Shown: in pieces, positions 17,644 to 26,845 of the stretch
Position numbering within the stretch: the first letter of the stretch is position 1
Layout: each line of letters starts with the position of its first letter
Assembly (NCBI GenBank): GCA_030065115.1
Contig: JASJDO010000005.1
Span: forward strand, 1 to 53,025
Direction: 5' to 3'
Origin: Rhizobiaceae bacterium
GTDB taxonomy: Bacteria; Pseudomonadota; Alphaproteobacteria; Rhizobiales; Rhizobiaceae
DNA length: 53,025 nucleotides
Notes under the pieces: generated by a model
The model's database searches: none
Told to the model about the DNA's origin: nothing
The model's input: the letters and a program-made list of their open reading frames with translations, nothing else
Position numbers and translations under genes: made by a program

Positions 17644-18402
17644 TTGGGTACGCCGCTGTCCAATCTTCTTCTGGCGCTGACATTTTTCACCCGTCTGCCA
17701 CTGCCGATCAAGCTTGGCGAAAAAATCGACCATGATGCTAGCCTGACAGAAGCAACGGCTTTCTTTCCGATAATCGGGTTAGTGATCGGCGTTCTGACCG
17801 GCCTAGTCTGGTACGTCGCGGCACTTGCACTGCCAAACATTGTGGCAGCTGGCCTTGCTATTGCAGCCGGGGTACTGATAACCGGCGCATTGCACGAAGA
17901 TGGGTTGGCCGATTGCGCAGACGGCCTTGGCGGCTCGGCAGACCGGGAAAAGTCCCTCGAAATCATGCGAGATAGCCGAATAGGAACCTATGGTGGCATT
18001 GCTCTGATCATTACAGTCGGATTGCGATGGGGAAGCTTGGCAGCTTTGACACCAATTGGCGGCGCATCTGCCTTGATCATAGCCCATACGGTTTCCAGAA
18101 GTGCGATGATTTTGGCAATGAAATGGTCCCAATATGCACGCCCCGAAGGATTGGGAAAACTCGCAAGTGGTGAAATATCAAACACGGATGTGTATATTTC
18201 ATTCCTAATTTCCTTGGTCCTTGTTGGTGTATTCGGTGGGGTTTCCGGATTGATCGCTGCCCTGCTCGCGCTAGGTCTGTCGTGGTTGTTTCTTTTGTAT
18301 CTCGAGAAGCGGCTTGGTGGTTACACAGGAGACGGATTGGGTGCCATGCAACAAATCGCAGAAATAACAATACTCATAACCTTGGCGGGGGCCTGGGCAT
18401 GA
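17644..18402 (+). CDS. cobS: adenosylcobinamide-GDP ribazoletransferase (cobalamin synthase)
   Basis: A membrane enzyme of 252 residues that joins adenosylcobinamide-GDP to alpha-ribazole (or its phosphate), the last assembly step of cobalamin. It has the family start 'LLLALTFFTRLPLP', the acidic motif 'GALHEDGLADCADGLGG' and several membrane helices. The most likely start is TTG at 17644, with AGAGGA 10 bases upstream; no ATG fits the conserved N-terminus. It begins 4 bases after cobT and overlaps the phosphatase gene as ATGA. This CobS is unrelated to the cobaltochelatase subunit also called CobS. Confidence 0.95.
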   Translation: MGTPLSNLLLALTFFTRLPLPIKLGEKIDHDASLTEATAFFPIIGLVIGVLTGLVWYVAALALPNIVAAGLAIAAGVLITGALHEDGLADCADGLGGSADREKSLEIMRDSRIGTYGGIALIITVGLRWGSLAALTPIGGASALIIAHTVSRSAMILAMKWSQYARPEGLGKLASGEISNTDVYISFLISLVLVGVFGGVSGLIAALLALGLSWLFLLYLEKRLGGYTGDGLGAMQQIAEITILITLAGAWA

Positions 18403-18920
18403 TCTTTCTCAGACATCCCACGCCTGAAGTAGCCCCCGGCACCTGCTATGGACAGACTGATCTGGACATTGCGGAGATTGGTCACGAACAAATCGAAAAT
18501 GCGATGGAGATGACCCCAAGAATTGAGCGGATATTGGCAAGCCCTGCCTTGCGCTGCCGTAAACTCGCCGTTAGCCTTGCCGAGAGGGACAATATCGAGA
18601 TCACTTTTGACGAACGCCTTTGGGAAATGAATATGGGTGAGTTTGAAGGCAAACTCTGGTCAGAAATAGATCGCGAGGTTTCGGCGGAATGGTTCAAGGA
18701 TCCGTTTCAAAACCGTGCTCCCGGTGGCGAAAGCTTTCTGGATGTCCAAACACGTGTGTTAGAAGCGCTGCAACACGCAGATATGGAAACTGCGATCGTT
18801 TGTCATGCGGGCGTCATTAGGGCGACGCAGATGGCTTGGGAGGAAAAGACATTTCGTGAAGTGTTTGACGTGATGCCGCCTTATGCAGAACCAATTCATA
18901 TCATTCCGCCTCATCTATAA
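18399..18920 (+). CDS. alpha-ribazole phosphatase (histidine phosphatase family)
   Basis: A 173-residue histidine phosphatase of the branch-1 type. The RHP signature uses Arg5 and His6 ('FLRHPTPE') and the second catalytic His is in 'VCHAGVIRA'. In the cobalamin pathway such enzymes (CobC of Salmonella) remove the phosphate of alpha-ribazole phosphate or of cobalamin phosphate. The ATG at 18399 overlaps the cobS stop as ATGA; a longer frame from 18282 codes for an unrelated stretch within cobS and is not used. It ends tail-to-tail with cobD, overlapping by six bases. Confidence 0.88.
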   Translation: MIFLRHPTPEVAPGTCYGQTDLDIAEIGHEQIENAMEMTPRIERILASPALRCRKLAVSLAERDNIEITFDERLWEMNMGEFEGKLWSEIDREVSAEWFKDPFQNRAPGGESFLDVQTRVLEALQHADMETAIVCHAGVIRATQMAWEEKTFREVFDVMPPYAEPIHIIPPHL

Positions 18921-19886
18921 AAGCGCAATCAACAAACATAATCCCCACAGCACAAAACAAGCGCGAGAAAACACATCAAGAGATATTTCGATGTGATGCG
19001 ATCCGAGGTCCCGAGTACCTGATGCATTGAGGAAGGGTTGTGAAACCCTCTCGTGGGCATAATCGCGCGGCCCGCCAAGTGCAATTCCGGTTCCCCCCGC
19101 CATTGCCGCTTCAGGCCATCCCGCATTTGGTGAACGATGCAACCCGGCATCACGAAACGCGCATTTCAATGAGTTCAGCATGGAATTTATTCCATATACG
19201 GTTCCAGAACCGATGGCGACTAATACAGCTGAAATCCTTGCTGGCACCCAATTGGCCAAATCATCAATCTGCGCGGCACTTCGACCAAACCAAAGGTACT
19301 TTTCGTTCTTATACGCAATCATTGAATCAGCGGTATTGATCATCTTGTAGACTAGGATGCCCGGAAGGCCAAAAACCGCATACCAAAAGGCGGGTGCAAC
19401 AACCCCATCTGAAAAATTTTCTGCAAGGCTCTCGATGCTGGCACGGCAAATACCAGAGCCATCCAGTTGGGAAGGGTCCCGACCGACGATCATCCCAACT
19501 GCGTCACGTCCCCCTTGCAAACCATTTGCAGCGAGACCAATAGCGACCGCACTGACATGATCACGCAGGCTCTTTTGCGCCAACAGAACAAAGACAACAA
19601 AAAGTTCCAGAACCCAGCCAAATGGCCAAGCAATCGAAACAAGTTTTTCAAGTCCAAGCCCCACCAGCAGCGCTGCCAAAACCAGAAGGAAGATAGCCCA
19701 CGATCCTTTACGGATTTTGACACCCTTGCTGTCGCCTTCAATATTGTACTGCTTATCGGCCCAGCTCACAGCCTTGCCAAAAAGAACAACCGGGTGGGGA
19801 AATCTGGACCAGAGGATATCCGGTTCTCCGAAAACCCAATCAAGCACCAATGCTGTTAGCAAGATGAACAAAGCAGATTCAGACAT
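18915..19886 (-). CDS. cobD: adenosylcobinamide-phosphate synthase
   Basis: A polytopic membrane protein of 323 residues (CobD, called CbiB in enteric bacteria) that amidates adenosylcobyric acid with aminopropanol phosphate. The family N-terminus is clear ('ALVLDWVFGEPD', 12-23, then 'HPVVLFGKAVSW'), as is 'SIESLAENFSDGVVAPAFWY' in the middle and the 'NAGWPEAAMAG' segment. It is the last gene of the - strand run cobA, cobB, cobC, cobD, and its start overlaps the cobC stop by eight bases. Confidence 0.94.
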   Translation of the reverse strand: MSESALFILLTALVLDWVFGEPDILWSRFPHPVVLFGKAVSWADKQYNIEGDSKGVKIRKGSWAIFLLVLAALLVGLGLEKLVSIAWPFGWVLELFVVFVLLAQKSLRDHVSAVAIGLAANGLQGGRDAVGMIVGRDPSQLDGSGICRASIESLAENFSDGVVAPAFWYAVFGLPGILVYKMINTADSMIAYKNEKYLWFGRSAAQIDDLANWVPARISAVLVAIGSGTVYGINSMLNSLKCAFRDAGLHRSPNAGWPEAAMAGGTGIALGGPRDYAHERVSQPFLNASGTRDLGSHHIEISLDVFSRACFVLWGLCLLIALL

Positions 19887-20868
19887 TGGGAAACGCTCTT
19901 AACGCTTTGGCCAAACGATCAAGCTCGGCTTGATCTTTGCAAAGACCAAACCTCAGATAGCCTTTGCGATCTGGAAAAGGACGAACCAGTATCTGCTCCC
20001 GCGCCAGACACTCAAAGACTTCATGCGCTTTTTGATGAAATGCAGAAACAAACAATGGATTTCTAGATTCTACGGAAAATCCATTATTTTTCAACAGCTT
20101 GCAAAGTTCATCTGAATCAGATTCCAAACGACGAATAGTGTTTGCAATCCACGATCTATCCTGCATTGCAGCCGCTCCCACATGCAAAGCCGGACCGGAA
20201 ACCGCCCACGGCCCTATCATCTCACGGATGCGTTTTGCTAATGCAGCTGTACAAATTGCGAAACCCAGCCGTAGCCCCGCAAGACCGAAAAACTTGCCGA
20301 AGCTCTTTAGTACAATCATGTTCTTTTGGATGCATGGCACCACAGAAACCTCGGAAGATGGATCGGCAAAAGCCTCATCGACTATCAGATTTTCAACCCT
20401 GTCACTTGAAGCGACAAGGTCAGTCACACAGCAGATGTTCCCGGTCGGATTGTTTGGATTAACAACCACACAAGCCTGGGCTCCACTCTGAAGATCATCC
20501 AGATCAGAAATCTCTGCGACTTTCGCGCGCGCCTTTTCCCACGCATGTTTATGTTCGCCATACGTTGGAGAAAGGATAGATACAAACTCTATATCCAGCA
20601 ACCGAGGCAACACCTCGATGATCGCCTGTGTCCCGGGTGCAGCAACAATCTCAAATCCATCCGGCACCTCATAATACGCTCGTGCTGCTTCATTCAATTC
20701 CTGCTCTGCTTCGGTATCCGGCAGTCTGCTCCAGGCGTGTAGCGGGATGTCCGGCAGAGGATATGGATTTGGATTTATACCGGTCGAGAGATCAAGCCAG
20801 TCTTCGCGCTTGCCGCCATATTTGGCCATCGCTTCGTCCAGCCTGCCACCATGAAACACGCGTGCCAT
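19879..20868 (-). CDS. cobC: L-threonine-O-3-phosphate decarboxylase-like aminotransferase fold enzyme
   Basis: A 329-residue PLP enzyme of the histidinol-phosphate aminotransferase fold, named CobC in the Pseudomonas denitrificans scheme and CobD in Salmonella. In the pathway it makes (R)-1-aminopropan-2-ol phosphate from threonine phosphate. The start 'FHGGRLDEAMAKYG' and 'DLSTGINPNPYPLP' are typical. The PLP lysine is Lys192 in 'SFGKFFGLAGLRLG', and 'NPNNPTGN' carries the substrate Asn. The ATG at 20868 shares one base with the cobB stop (TGATG); a GTG one codon earlier is less likely. Confidence 0.92.
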   Translation of the reverse strand: MARVFHGGRLDEAMAKYGGKREDWLDLSTGINPNPYPLPDIPLHAWSRLPDTEAEQELNEAARAYYEVPDGFEIVAAPGTQAIIEVLPRLLDIEFVSILSPTYGEHKHAWEKARAKVAEISDLDDLQSGAQACVVVNPNNPTGNICCVTDLVASSDRVENLIVDEAFADPSSEVSVVPCIQKNMIVLKSFGKFFGLAGLRLGFAICTAALAKRIREMIGPWAVSGPALHVGAAAMQDRSWIANTIRRLESDSDELCKLLKNNGFSVESRNPLFVSAFHQKAHEVFECLAREQILVRPFPDRKGYLRFGLCKDQAELDRLAKALRAFPNV

Positions 20869-22151
20869 CACGCCACCCGGTCGATTACATGCAGATATGA
20901 TCCCATCACATTGCGATCTCGCAATCCCGTGGCGCCAAGATCATTTCCAAGAGCATCGCTGACCGTGAACAGGGGTTCTCCTTCTTCGCAGGTAGCGCTG
21001 GTATAATGAAACTCATGCCCTTTCAGGGTGTCTCCCAAGGCAAACCCATTTGCATTCATTTGGCGATAGCCAAGATGCAGTTTACGCTTGGCAAAACTGG
21101 TTTCTAATTTGAGCAGGCCAAGCATGGAATGAGCCTCACCTTCGCCATCTATAATGCCCTCCCCCAAAACCATATAGCCCCCGCATTCGCCATAGACCAA
21201 TGCGTTGCGACTGACTGCTTCAACCATACCTCTTTTGAAACGCTCCGCTTTGGATAGCATATCCGCATGAAGTTCAGGATACCCGCCGGGGAGGAACACC
21301 GCATCAGAACTTGCTTCCGGTGCTTCGTTTGCCAATGGTGAAAAAAACGAGAGCTCAACGCCTTGCTTGCGCCAATCCTCCAGCATGTGGGGATATGAGA
21401 AAGCAAATGCCCGATCTCTAGCAACAGAAATACGTTGCCCGAGAGGTGGCATAGCGGGTCCAGCGGCCAGAGCCTTGAAATTTGTGCCCAATGCGCTGAG
21501 GGCAGCCATATCGCAATGGGTTGAAACATGCTCGGCGGCTCTGGAAATAAACATCTCCAATCCCTCGTGCTCACCCGCCTGAACCAACCCGAGATGCCGT
21601 GATGGCAACTCGATCGACTGGTCGCGTGGTATCGCGCCAAAAACTGCAATACCTTCCGCAGACAGCGCCTTTCGAAGCATGTCTTCGTGCCGCTTGCTGC
21701 CAACCTTGTTCAGAATGACACCAGCCAAATTCAGGGAAGGTCGAAAATCCCGAAACCCCCGAACAAGTGCTGCAACCGAAAAGGACATGCTGGACGCATC
21801 GACTACCAAAATAACAGGTAATGCGAGACTTTCCGCTAAATCCGCAGCGCTCGCAGAGCCATCCGCCGCTCCATCGAAGAGGCCCATCATGCCCTCGACA
21901 ATGACAGTGTCCGAAGCAGAAACCATTTCAGAAAACACCGAATGGATAAGGCATTGCCGCATCGCCCACGGATCAAGATTGAAGCAAGGCCTACCAGTTG
22001 CTGCTGCATGAAAAGCAGGATCAATGTAATCAGGTCCAGCCTTGGCTGAAAAAACCTTGTCGCCCTTTTCCTTAAAAGCTCTCAACAAACCAAGCGTCAC
22101 CAGCGTTTTGCCAGCGCCTGAAGAAGGGGCGGCAATCAGAAAACCATTCAT
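20868..22151 (-). CDS. cobB: cobyrinate a,c-diamide synthase
   Basis: A 427-residue glutamine-dependent amidase. The N-terminal dethiobiotin-synthetase-like ATPase domain has the P-loop APSSGAGKT (8-16) and 'GLFDGAADGSAS' (91-101). The C-terminal class I glutamine amidotransferase domain has the nucleophile Cys323 in 'YGECGGYMVLGEG'. It amidates the a and c side chains of (hydrogeno)cobyrinate. The CobB and CbiA forms differ mainly in whether cobalt is already present; with CbiX, CbiD and CbiG in the same locus, a cobalt-containing substrate is plausible. The start overlaps the cobA stop as ATGA. Confidence 0.95.
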   Translation of the reverse strand: MNGFLIAAPSSGAGKTLVTLGLLRAFKEKGDKVFSAKAGPDYIDPAFHAAATGRPCFNLDPWAMRQCLIHSVFSEMVSASDTVIVEGMMGLFDGAADGSASAADLAESLALPVILVVDASSMSFSVAALVRGFRDFRPSLNLAGVILNKVGSKRHEDMLRKALSAEGIAVFGAIPRDQSIELPSRHLGLVQAGEHEGLEMFISRAAEHVSTHCDMAALSALGTNFKALAAGPAMPPLGQRISVARDRAFAFSYPHMLEDWRKQGVELSFFSPLANEAPEASSDAVFLPGGYPELHADMLSKAERFKRGMVEAVSRNALVYGECGGYMVLGEGIIDGEGEAHSMLGLLKLETSFAKRKLHLGYRQMNANGFALGDTLKGHEFHYTSATCEEGEPLFTVSDALGNDLGATGLRDRNVMGSYLHVIDRVA

Positions 22152-22993
22152 CCCGCGTCCTGAAGTGCGCCCCGTCCCAACGGATCAGAAGTCAGCACTT
22201 TTCCGTCCAAGGCTCCCAGCCAGTCAAGCGCTGAACGCAATCGTACTGCGTTGCCAATGACCACAATGGCAGGAGGTTTTAATCCGGCCTGTTCCAAATC
22301 ATCCAATGAGGAACCAAGCGTTGTTTCCAATACCGTTTGTTGATCCGTGGTTGCATTGCAGACAAAAGCAACCGGCTCATGCACAGAACGTCCCCCTGCA
22401 ACCAGCCTGTTACGAATGTTACCCCAGTGCTTCATTGCCATATACATAATGATAACCGGGGACCCCTTGGCGACACTGTCCCAGTCGACAGCATCCGGGA
22501 CAACGCCGGACGCGTCGTGTCCGGTTAAGAACGTCACTGAATGATTGACATCACGATGGGTCGCAGGAATGCCCGCATAGGCGAGACCACCAATCCCAGC
22601 GGTAATGCCTGGAACAATCCTGAAAGGCACATTGTGCTCTACCAGAGTGAGCGCCTCCTCACCTCCCCGGCCAAATACAAATGGATCACCACCCTTCAAA
22701 CGACAGACCCTTTTGCCTTCACGCGCCAATTCAACCAGCCTCAACGAAATATCACGCTGTTTGGGTGAAGGCTTACCGCCTCGCTTCCCAGCGTAGTGCA
22801 AATCGACACCATCGGAAGCAAGGTTCAAAATATCGTCATTTACCAGGGCATCGTAGACAATCACATCAGCCTGTTTGATGGCGTTTGCCGCATGGAGTGT
22901 CAAAAGACCGGGATCGCCCGGGCCGGCACCAACCAACCAGACATGGCCGGATTGAAATTCCGGCAATTCAGACATGAAATCCCGCTTTGTCAT
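22148..22993 (-). CDS. cobA: uroporphyrinogen-III C-methyltransferase
   Basis: A SAM-dependent tetrapyrrole methylase of 281 residues making precorrin-2, the entry point to cobalamin (and siroheme). Motifs: VGAGPGDPG (21-29), 'ADVIVYDALV', 'RLKGGDPFVFGRGGEE' and 'VPGITAGIGG'. No CysG-type oxidase or ferrochelatase domain is fused to it. The start at 22993 has AGGGGA 12 bases upstream; the in-frame ATG at 22975 has GCGGGA closer and may be the true start. It is divergent from cbiD with only 28 bases between the two starts, so the promoters must overlap or lie within the genes. Confidence 0.94.
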   Translation of the reverse strand: MTKRDFMSELPEFQSGHVWLVGAGPGDPGLLTLHAANAIKQADVIVYDALVNDDILNLASDGVDLHYAGKRGGKPSPKQRDISLRLVELAREGKRVCRLKGGDPFVFGRGGEEALTLVEHNVPFRIVPGITAGIGGLAYAGIPATHRDVNHSVTFLTGHDASGVVPDAVDWDSVAKGSPVIIMYMAMKHWGNIRNRLVAGGRSVHEPVAFVCNATTDQQTVLETTLGSSLDDLEQAGLKPPAIVVIGNAVRLRSALDWLGALDGKVLTSDPLGRGALQDAG

Positions 22994-23021
22994 GAAAGCA
23001 GTTTTCCCCTAAAAGTGGCCC

Positions 23022-24143
23022 ATGAGCAAGGTGAAACGTGAAGATAAACCAAAAGGCGATCAGGCGAATGCCTTGCGCCGTGGATGGACAACAGGTGCAT
23101 GCGCTACTGCTGCAACAAAATCGGCCCTCACCGCCTTGCTTACTGGAGATTTTATCGATCCGGTGGAAATTGAATTGCCTAAAGGCGACATACCGTCATT
23201 TGCCCTCGCCCAAGAGAAAGTTGGAGATGGGTTCGCCGAAGCAGGAATTGTCAAAGATGCCGGCGATGATCCTGACGTTACGCATGGCGCCACCATTATT
23301 TCGCGCGTTACAAAAGGCCCGGCTGGAAGCGGTGTACGGTTCAGAGCAGGAAGTGGGGTTGGCACTGTCACAAAATCAGGCCTTCCGATCGCTGTGGGCG
23401 AAGCGGCGATTAATCCCGTCCCCAGAAAACTGATGACATCGGTTGTTGAAGAAATATGTATGCGGCACAAAGTCGAACCCGATATCGAGATCACTCTCTC
23501 GGTTCCCGAAGGTGAGAAGATTGCCGAACGCACCTGGAATCCGAGACTGGGAATTCTGGGCGGTATTTCCATCCTCGGTACGACCGGGGTCGTGCATCCC
23601 TTTTCCTGCTCGGCTTGGATACATTCTATACACCGTGGCATTGATGTTGCGCGCGCTGAAGGGCTAACGCATGTCCTGGGCGCAACTGGGTCAACCTCGG
23701 AAACTGCCGCCAACAAAGTCTATAATTTCGAAGAAATCGCAATGCTCGACATGGGAGATTTCGTCGGCGGTCTTTTGAAATATCTGCGGCAGAATCCTAT
23801 TGACCGGATTACCCTCGCCGGTGGATTTGCCAAGTTCACCAAACTGGCTCAAGGGGCGATGGATTTGCATTCTGGGCGCAGTCAGGTGGATTTCGAATTT
23901 CTATCCCGACAAGCGCAAGAACTGGGCCTGCCTTCAGAGCAAACGAGCCGGATTCTATCTGCCAATACAGCCATGGAAGTGCTTGAATTGACTCAAGCAT
24001 TTTCAATCAACATGCCGAAATCAATCGCCGAATTGGCACAAGAGAACGCACTCGCAATTCTGCGTGGAGCACCCGTTGAAGTGGAAGTCATGATATTCGC
24101 AAGAGATGGCAAAATGCTCGCCCGCACGGATTGGCGATCATGA
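23022..24143 (+). CDS. cbiD: cobalt-precorrin-5B C(1)-methyltransferase
   Basis: A 373-residue CbiD, a methyltransferase of the early-cobalt (anaerobic-type) route with no relation to the CobF that does the matching step in the aerobic route. The hallmark 'RRGWTTGACATAA' is at 19-31, and 'GTTGVVHPFSCSAW' and 'ATGSTSETAA' are typical. The ribosome site is weak at 23022; a GTG at 23031 is possible. The stop overlaps cobK as ATGA. The presence of CbiD rather than CobF is one of the main arguments that this locus uses cobalt-containing intermediates. Confidence 0.95.
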   Translation: MSKVKREDKPKGDQANALRRGWTTGACATAATKSALTALLTGDFIDPVEIELPKGDIPSFALAQEKVGDGFAEAGIVKDAGDDPDVTHGATIISRVTKGPAGSGVRFRAGSGVGTVTKSGLPIAVGEAAINPVPRKLMTSVVEEICMRHKVEPDIEITLSVPEGEKIAERTWNPRLGILGGISILGTTGVVHPFSCSAWIHSIHRGIDVARAEGLTHVLGATGSTSETAANKVYNFEEIAMLDMGDFVGGLLKYLRQNPIDRITLAGGFAKFTKLAQGAMDLHSGRSQVDFEFLSRQAQELGLPSEQTSRILSANTAMEVLELTQAFSINMPKSIAELAQENALAILRGAPVEVEVMIFARDGKMLARTDWRS

Positions 24144-24820
24144 AAATCCTGATCCTTGGCGGCACAAAAGAAGCAGCGGAACTTGCGGCCCGCTTGATTG
24201 ATGAAGGGCATGATGTCACCACATCCTTGGCAGGAAGAACCAGAGAGCCAAAACCCGTTGAAGGGAAAGTCAGGATTGGTGGATTTGGCGGGGCTACCGG
24301 ATTGAGTGAGTTCCTGATCGACAATCAGATCGCAAAGTTAATTGACGCAACTCATCCATTCGCAAAACAGATTTCAGTGAATGCCAGAAAAGCTGCAACG
24401 CGCGCGAATGTAGAGCTTCAGGTCAAAACGCGCGCTCCTTGGCAAATGCAACCGGGAGATCGATGGATCGAGGTTGGTTCGCTGGAGGAAGCACGTGATA
24501 CGATCCCTGCGAACGCAAGAGTACTTCTCGCGCTGGGCAGCCAATACACTGACCTGTTCAAAACCAGAGATGATGTGTTTTTCCTGGTGCGCAGAGTTGA
24601 TCCGCCTGAAAACAAACTGCCCCTTCCCAATCATTCGCTGGTGATTGGAACACCATCACGGGATTGGCGGGAAGAGGCAGAAATTCTCAGGTCAAACAAC
24701 ATATCGCATATCGTTTGCCGGAATTCAGGCGGCACAGGCGCATATGCCAAGATTGAAGCTGCGAGAGAACTTAATTTGCCCGTGATTATGATAATGCGAA
24801 CAAGTCAGCTACTTGCTTAG
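24140..24820 (+). CDS. cobK: (cobalt-)precorrin-6A reductase
   Basis: A 226-residue NAD(P)H-dependent reductase of the CobK/CbiJ family. The N-terminus 'KILILGGTKEAAELAARL' holds a nucleotide-binding loop, followed by 'SLAGRTREP', 'GGFGGATGL' and 'DATHPFAKQIS', all typical. The C-terminal part has 'HIVCRNSGGTGAYAKIEAARELNLPVIMI' in pieces, as expected. The ATG at 24140 overlaps the cbiD stop (ATGA); the upstream TTG at 24131 is not needed. The gene ends tail-to-tail with a small membrane protein gene, sharing four bases. Confidence 0.94.
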   Translation: MKILILGGTKEAAELAARLIDEGHDVTTSLAGRTREPKPVEGKVRIGGFGGATGLSEFLIDNQIAKLIDATHPFAKQISVNARKAATRANVELQVKTRAPWQMQPGDRWIEVGSLEEARDTIPANARVLLALGSQYTDLFKTRDDVFFLVRRVDPPENKLPLPNHSLVIGTPSRDWREEAEILRSNNISHIVCRNSGGTGAYAKIEAARELNLPVIMIMRTSQLLA

Positions 24821-25029
24821 GCTTCTGCTTCGTCCTCTGAGCCACCCATGCTCCAGATCACTGAACCAATCAATATCTCAGCCCAGGCGATATAAGTCCA
24901 AAGCAGTTCACTTATTGACCAAAGATCCACTCCAAGCCAATCCATCCAGACATCGGTACCCATCCAGCTCAAACCAAGATCAAGAACACCCCAAACAACT
25001 AATAGTCCGCCTATAATTTTGAAAATCAT
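24817..25029 (-). CDS. small two-helix membrane protein, unknown
   Basis: A 70-residue protein with hydrophobic stretches at about 3-21 ('IFKIIGGLLVVWGVLDLGLSW') and 38-56 ('LLWTYIAWAEILIGSVIW'), both rich in Trp, and an acidic tail EDEAEA. The ATG at 25029 is chosen because TAGGGGAAA lies 6 bases upstream; an in-frame start at 25065 is less likely. I do not recognise a family. Its stop region overlaps the end of cobK, so the two genes would interfere if transcribed at the same time. Confidence 0.65.
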   Translation of the reverse strand: MIFKIIGGLLVVWGVLDLGLSWMGTDVWMDWLGVDLWSISELLWTYIAWAEILIGSVIWSMGGSEDEAEA

Positions 25030-25309
25030 TGTATTTCCCCTACGAATCATTTCACCCTTACACAATACTATTTATTTATTTTTATTAAAGGGGCGAGGGT
25101 CTGGCAGTATTTTTTAGATTTACTATCGCATGTTCCAATCAAATGACTGCGCTGTAAAACACTGCGCACCTCGCAAGGGAAATCGATTGATTTTTCCCGC
25201 CAAAAACACTGCGCTTTCAAGCCTCCATCGACGACGTATGTCATGTCGCTTCACACGCTTTTTCCACCTCTCATGACCGGTTAGGCTGACTGACAAATTG
25301 GAGGGCAAA

Positions 25310-26038
25310 ATGGCTGATCTTGAAAGGAAAAAGGCACTTGTAACCGGTGCAGCAGGTGGCATTGGAAAAGCGATTGTCAAAGCTTTGCAGGCTGAAGGTG
25401 TTATTGTCGCCGGTTCTGATCGCGAGAACGGCGAAGCCGATCACTTCATCATTGGCAATCTGATGGATCCAGATTATTGCGATCGCTTGCCCGGGCAAGC
25501 AGCGGAAATCATGGATGGGTTGGATATCTTGGTCAACAATGCCGGTATTATCACACGTGGCGATATCACAAAGGCCACAGATGAAGACTACGCTCGAACC
25601 ATGGCCATCAATGTGGAAGCACCGTTTCGCCTGTGCCGGGCAGCAATCCCAATTATGGCAGAGGCTGGAGGCGGTGCGATCGTCAACACATCGTCATGTT
25701 GGGGCGTCCATCCCGGCCCGAACCATCCTCTCTACGTCATGTCAAAAGCTGCGATTGCATCTCTCAGCCAATGTCTGGGGATGGACCACGCTCACCAGAA
25801 CATCCGTGTGAATGCAGTCTGTCCAAACGAAGTCAATACACCCATGATCCGAACGGGCTTTGAAACGCGCGGCCTTGATCCGGACAAAGCCATTGAAGAA
25901 CTCAATGCGTCTGTCCCGCTTGGGCGGATTGCAGAACCAGAGGACATCGCGGATGTTGTGGTCTTCCTGGCGTCTGATAAGGCACGGTACATGTGCGGGG
26001 CACTCTTGGAAGTAAATGGCGGAAAGTCCGTTCAATGA
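25310..26038 (+). CDS. SDR family NAD(P)-dependent oxidoreductase
   Basis: A 242-residue classical short-chain dehydrogenase. The cofactor motif is TGAAGGIG (12-19), the structural NNAG motif is at 76-79, and the catalytic set is Ser129, Tyr142 and Lys146 ('SSCWG', 'YVMSK'). The ATG at 25310 has GGAGGG 5 bases upstream, one of the best ribosome sites in the window. It overlaps the next SDR gene as ATGA, so two related dehydrogenases are made together. The acidic or neutral residue choice after beta-2 ('GSDREN') suggests NAD(H). Substrate unknown, likely a sugar, polyol or hydroxy acid. Confidence 0.88.
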   Translation: MADLERKKALVTGAAGGIGKAIVKALQAEGVIVAGSDRENGEADHFIIGNLMDPDYCDRLPGQAAEIMDGLDILVNNAGIITRGDITKATDEDYARTMAINVEAPFRLCRAAIPIMAEAGGGAIVNTSSCWGVHPGPNHPLYVMSKAAIASLSQCLGMDHAHQNIRVNAVCPNEVNTPMIRTGFETRGLDPDKAIEELNASVPLGRIAEPEDIADVVVFLASDKARYMCGALLEVNGGKSVQ

Positions 26039-26769
26039 GAAAGTTTGAAAACAAGGTAGTCCTCGTGACAGGCGGCAGAAGCGGCATTGGCAAGGCATGC
26101 GCCAATCGGTTTGCTAACGAAGGCGCGACCGTCATCACCGCACAACGTGGTGCCGATGTGGTTTTTGAAACCGTCAAAGCAGATTTTTTGAAGCCAGATG
26201 CGCCACAAACCGTGATCGAAACCGTCGTTGAGCTCCATGGCAGGCTGGACGTGTTGGTCAATAATGCCGGATTGATGCTTGAAGGTACCGCACTTGAGAT
26301 GAGTGAAGCAGATTGGTCGAAAACCCTGCAGGTCAATCTCACAGCTCCCTTCTTACTCACCAAGCATGCACTTCCGCATCTGATCAAAACCAAGGGCGCT
26401 ATCGTGAATGTGGGTTCAATCGAAGGTCTTGGCTCCAATCCACACCATTCAGCCTATTGCGCTTCGAAGGCAGGATTGCATGGCTTGACGAGGGCAATTG
26501 CTGTTGATCATGGTCCCGATGGCATTCGCTGCAATGCAGTAGCGCCGGGTTGGATCGATACCGACCTCAACATTGAATTTATAGAAAGCCTGGGAGACCC
26601 GGATGAATTTCGCCAAAAAATCGGCGGCATTCATCCGGTAGGGAGAACCGGCAGCCCGGAAGAAGTTGCTGCGTTGATCTGCTGGCTAGCTTCAGAAGAA
26701 GCATCATTCGTAACGGGGCAAATCTGGACCATCGACGGTGGCCGTATGAGCAAACTGAGCCTGCCCTAG
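26035..26769 (+). CDS. SDR family NAD(P)-dependent oxidoreductase (second of pair)
   Basis: A 244-residue classical SDR. The cofactor motif is TGGRSGIG (13-20), NNAG lies at about 76-79, and Ser128, Tyr141 and Lys145 form the catalytic set ('GSIEG', 'YCASK'). 'TAQRGADV' after beta-2 contains Arg where NADP-dependent members often have a basic residue, so the two enzymes of the pair may use different cofactors. The ATG at 26035 overlaps the stop of the first SDR gene (ATGA); a longer frame at 25993 is not used. Adjacent, coupled SDRs suggest two steps on one substrate; the substrate is not known. Confidence 0.87.
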   Translation: MRKFENKVVLVTGGRSGIGKACANRFANEGATVITAQRGADVVFETVKADFLKPDAPQTVIETVVELHGRLDVLVNNAGLMLEGTALEMSEADWSKTLQVNLTAPFLLTKHALPHLIKTKGAIVNVGSIEGLGSNPHHSAYCASKAGLHGLTRAIAVDHGPDGIRCNAVAPGWIDTDLNIEFIESLGDPDEFRQKIGGIHPVGRTGSPEEVAALICWLASEEASFVTGQIWTIDGGRMSKLSLP

Positions 26770-26845
26770 AAGCGCAGGAGATAATGAGCACGCAGGCCAA
26801 TGCCTGGTTTGGAGGGATGGCTACCTGCATGCTCAAATGGCTGCA

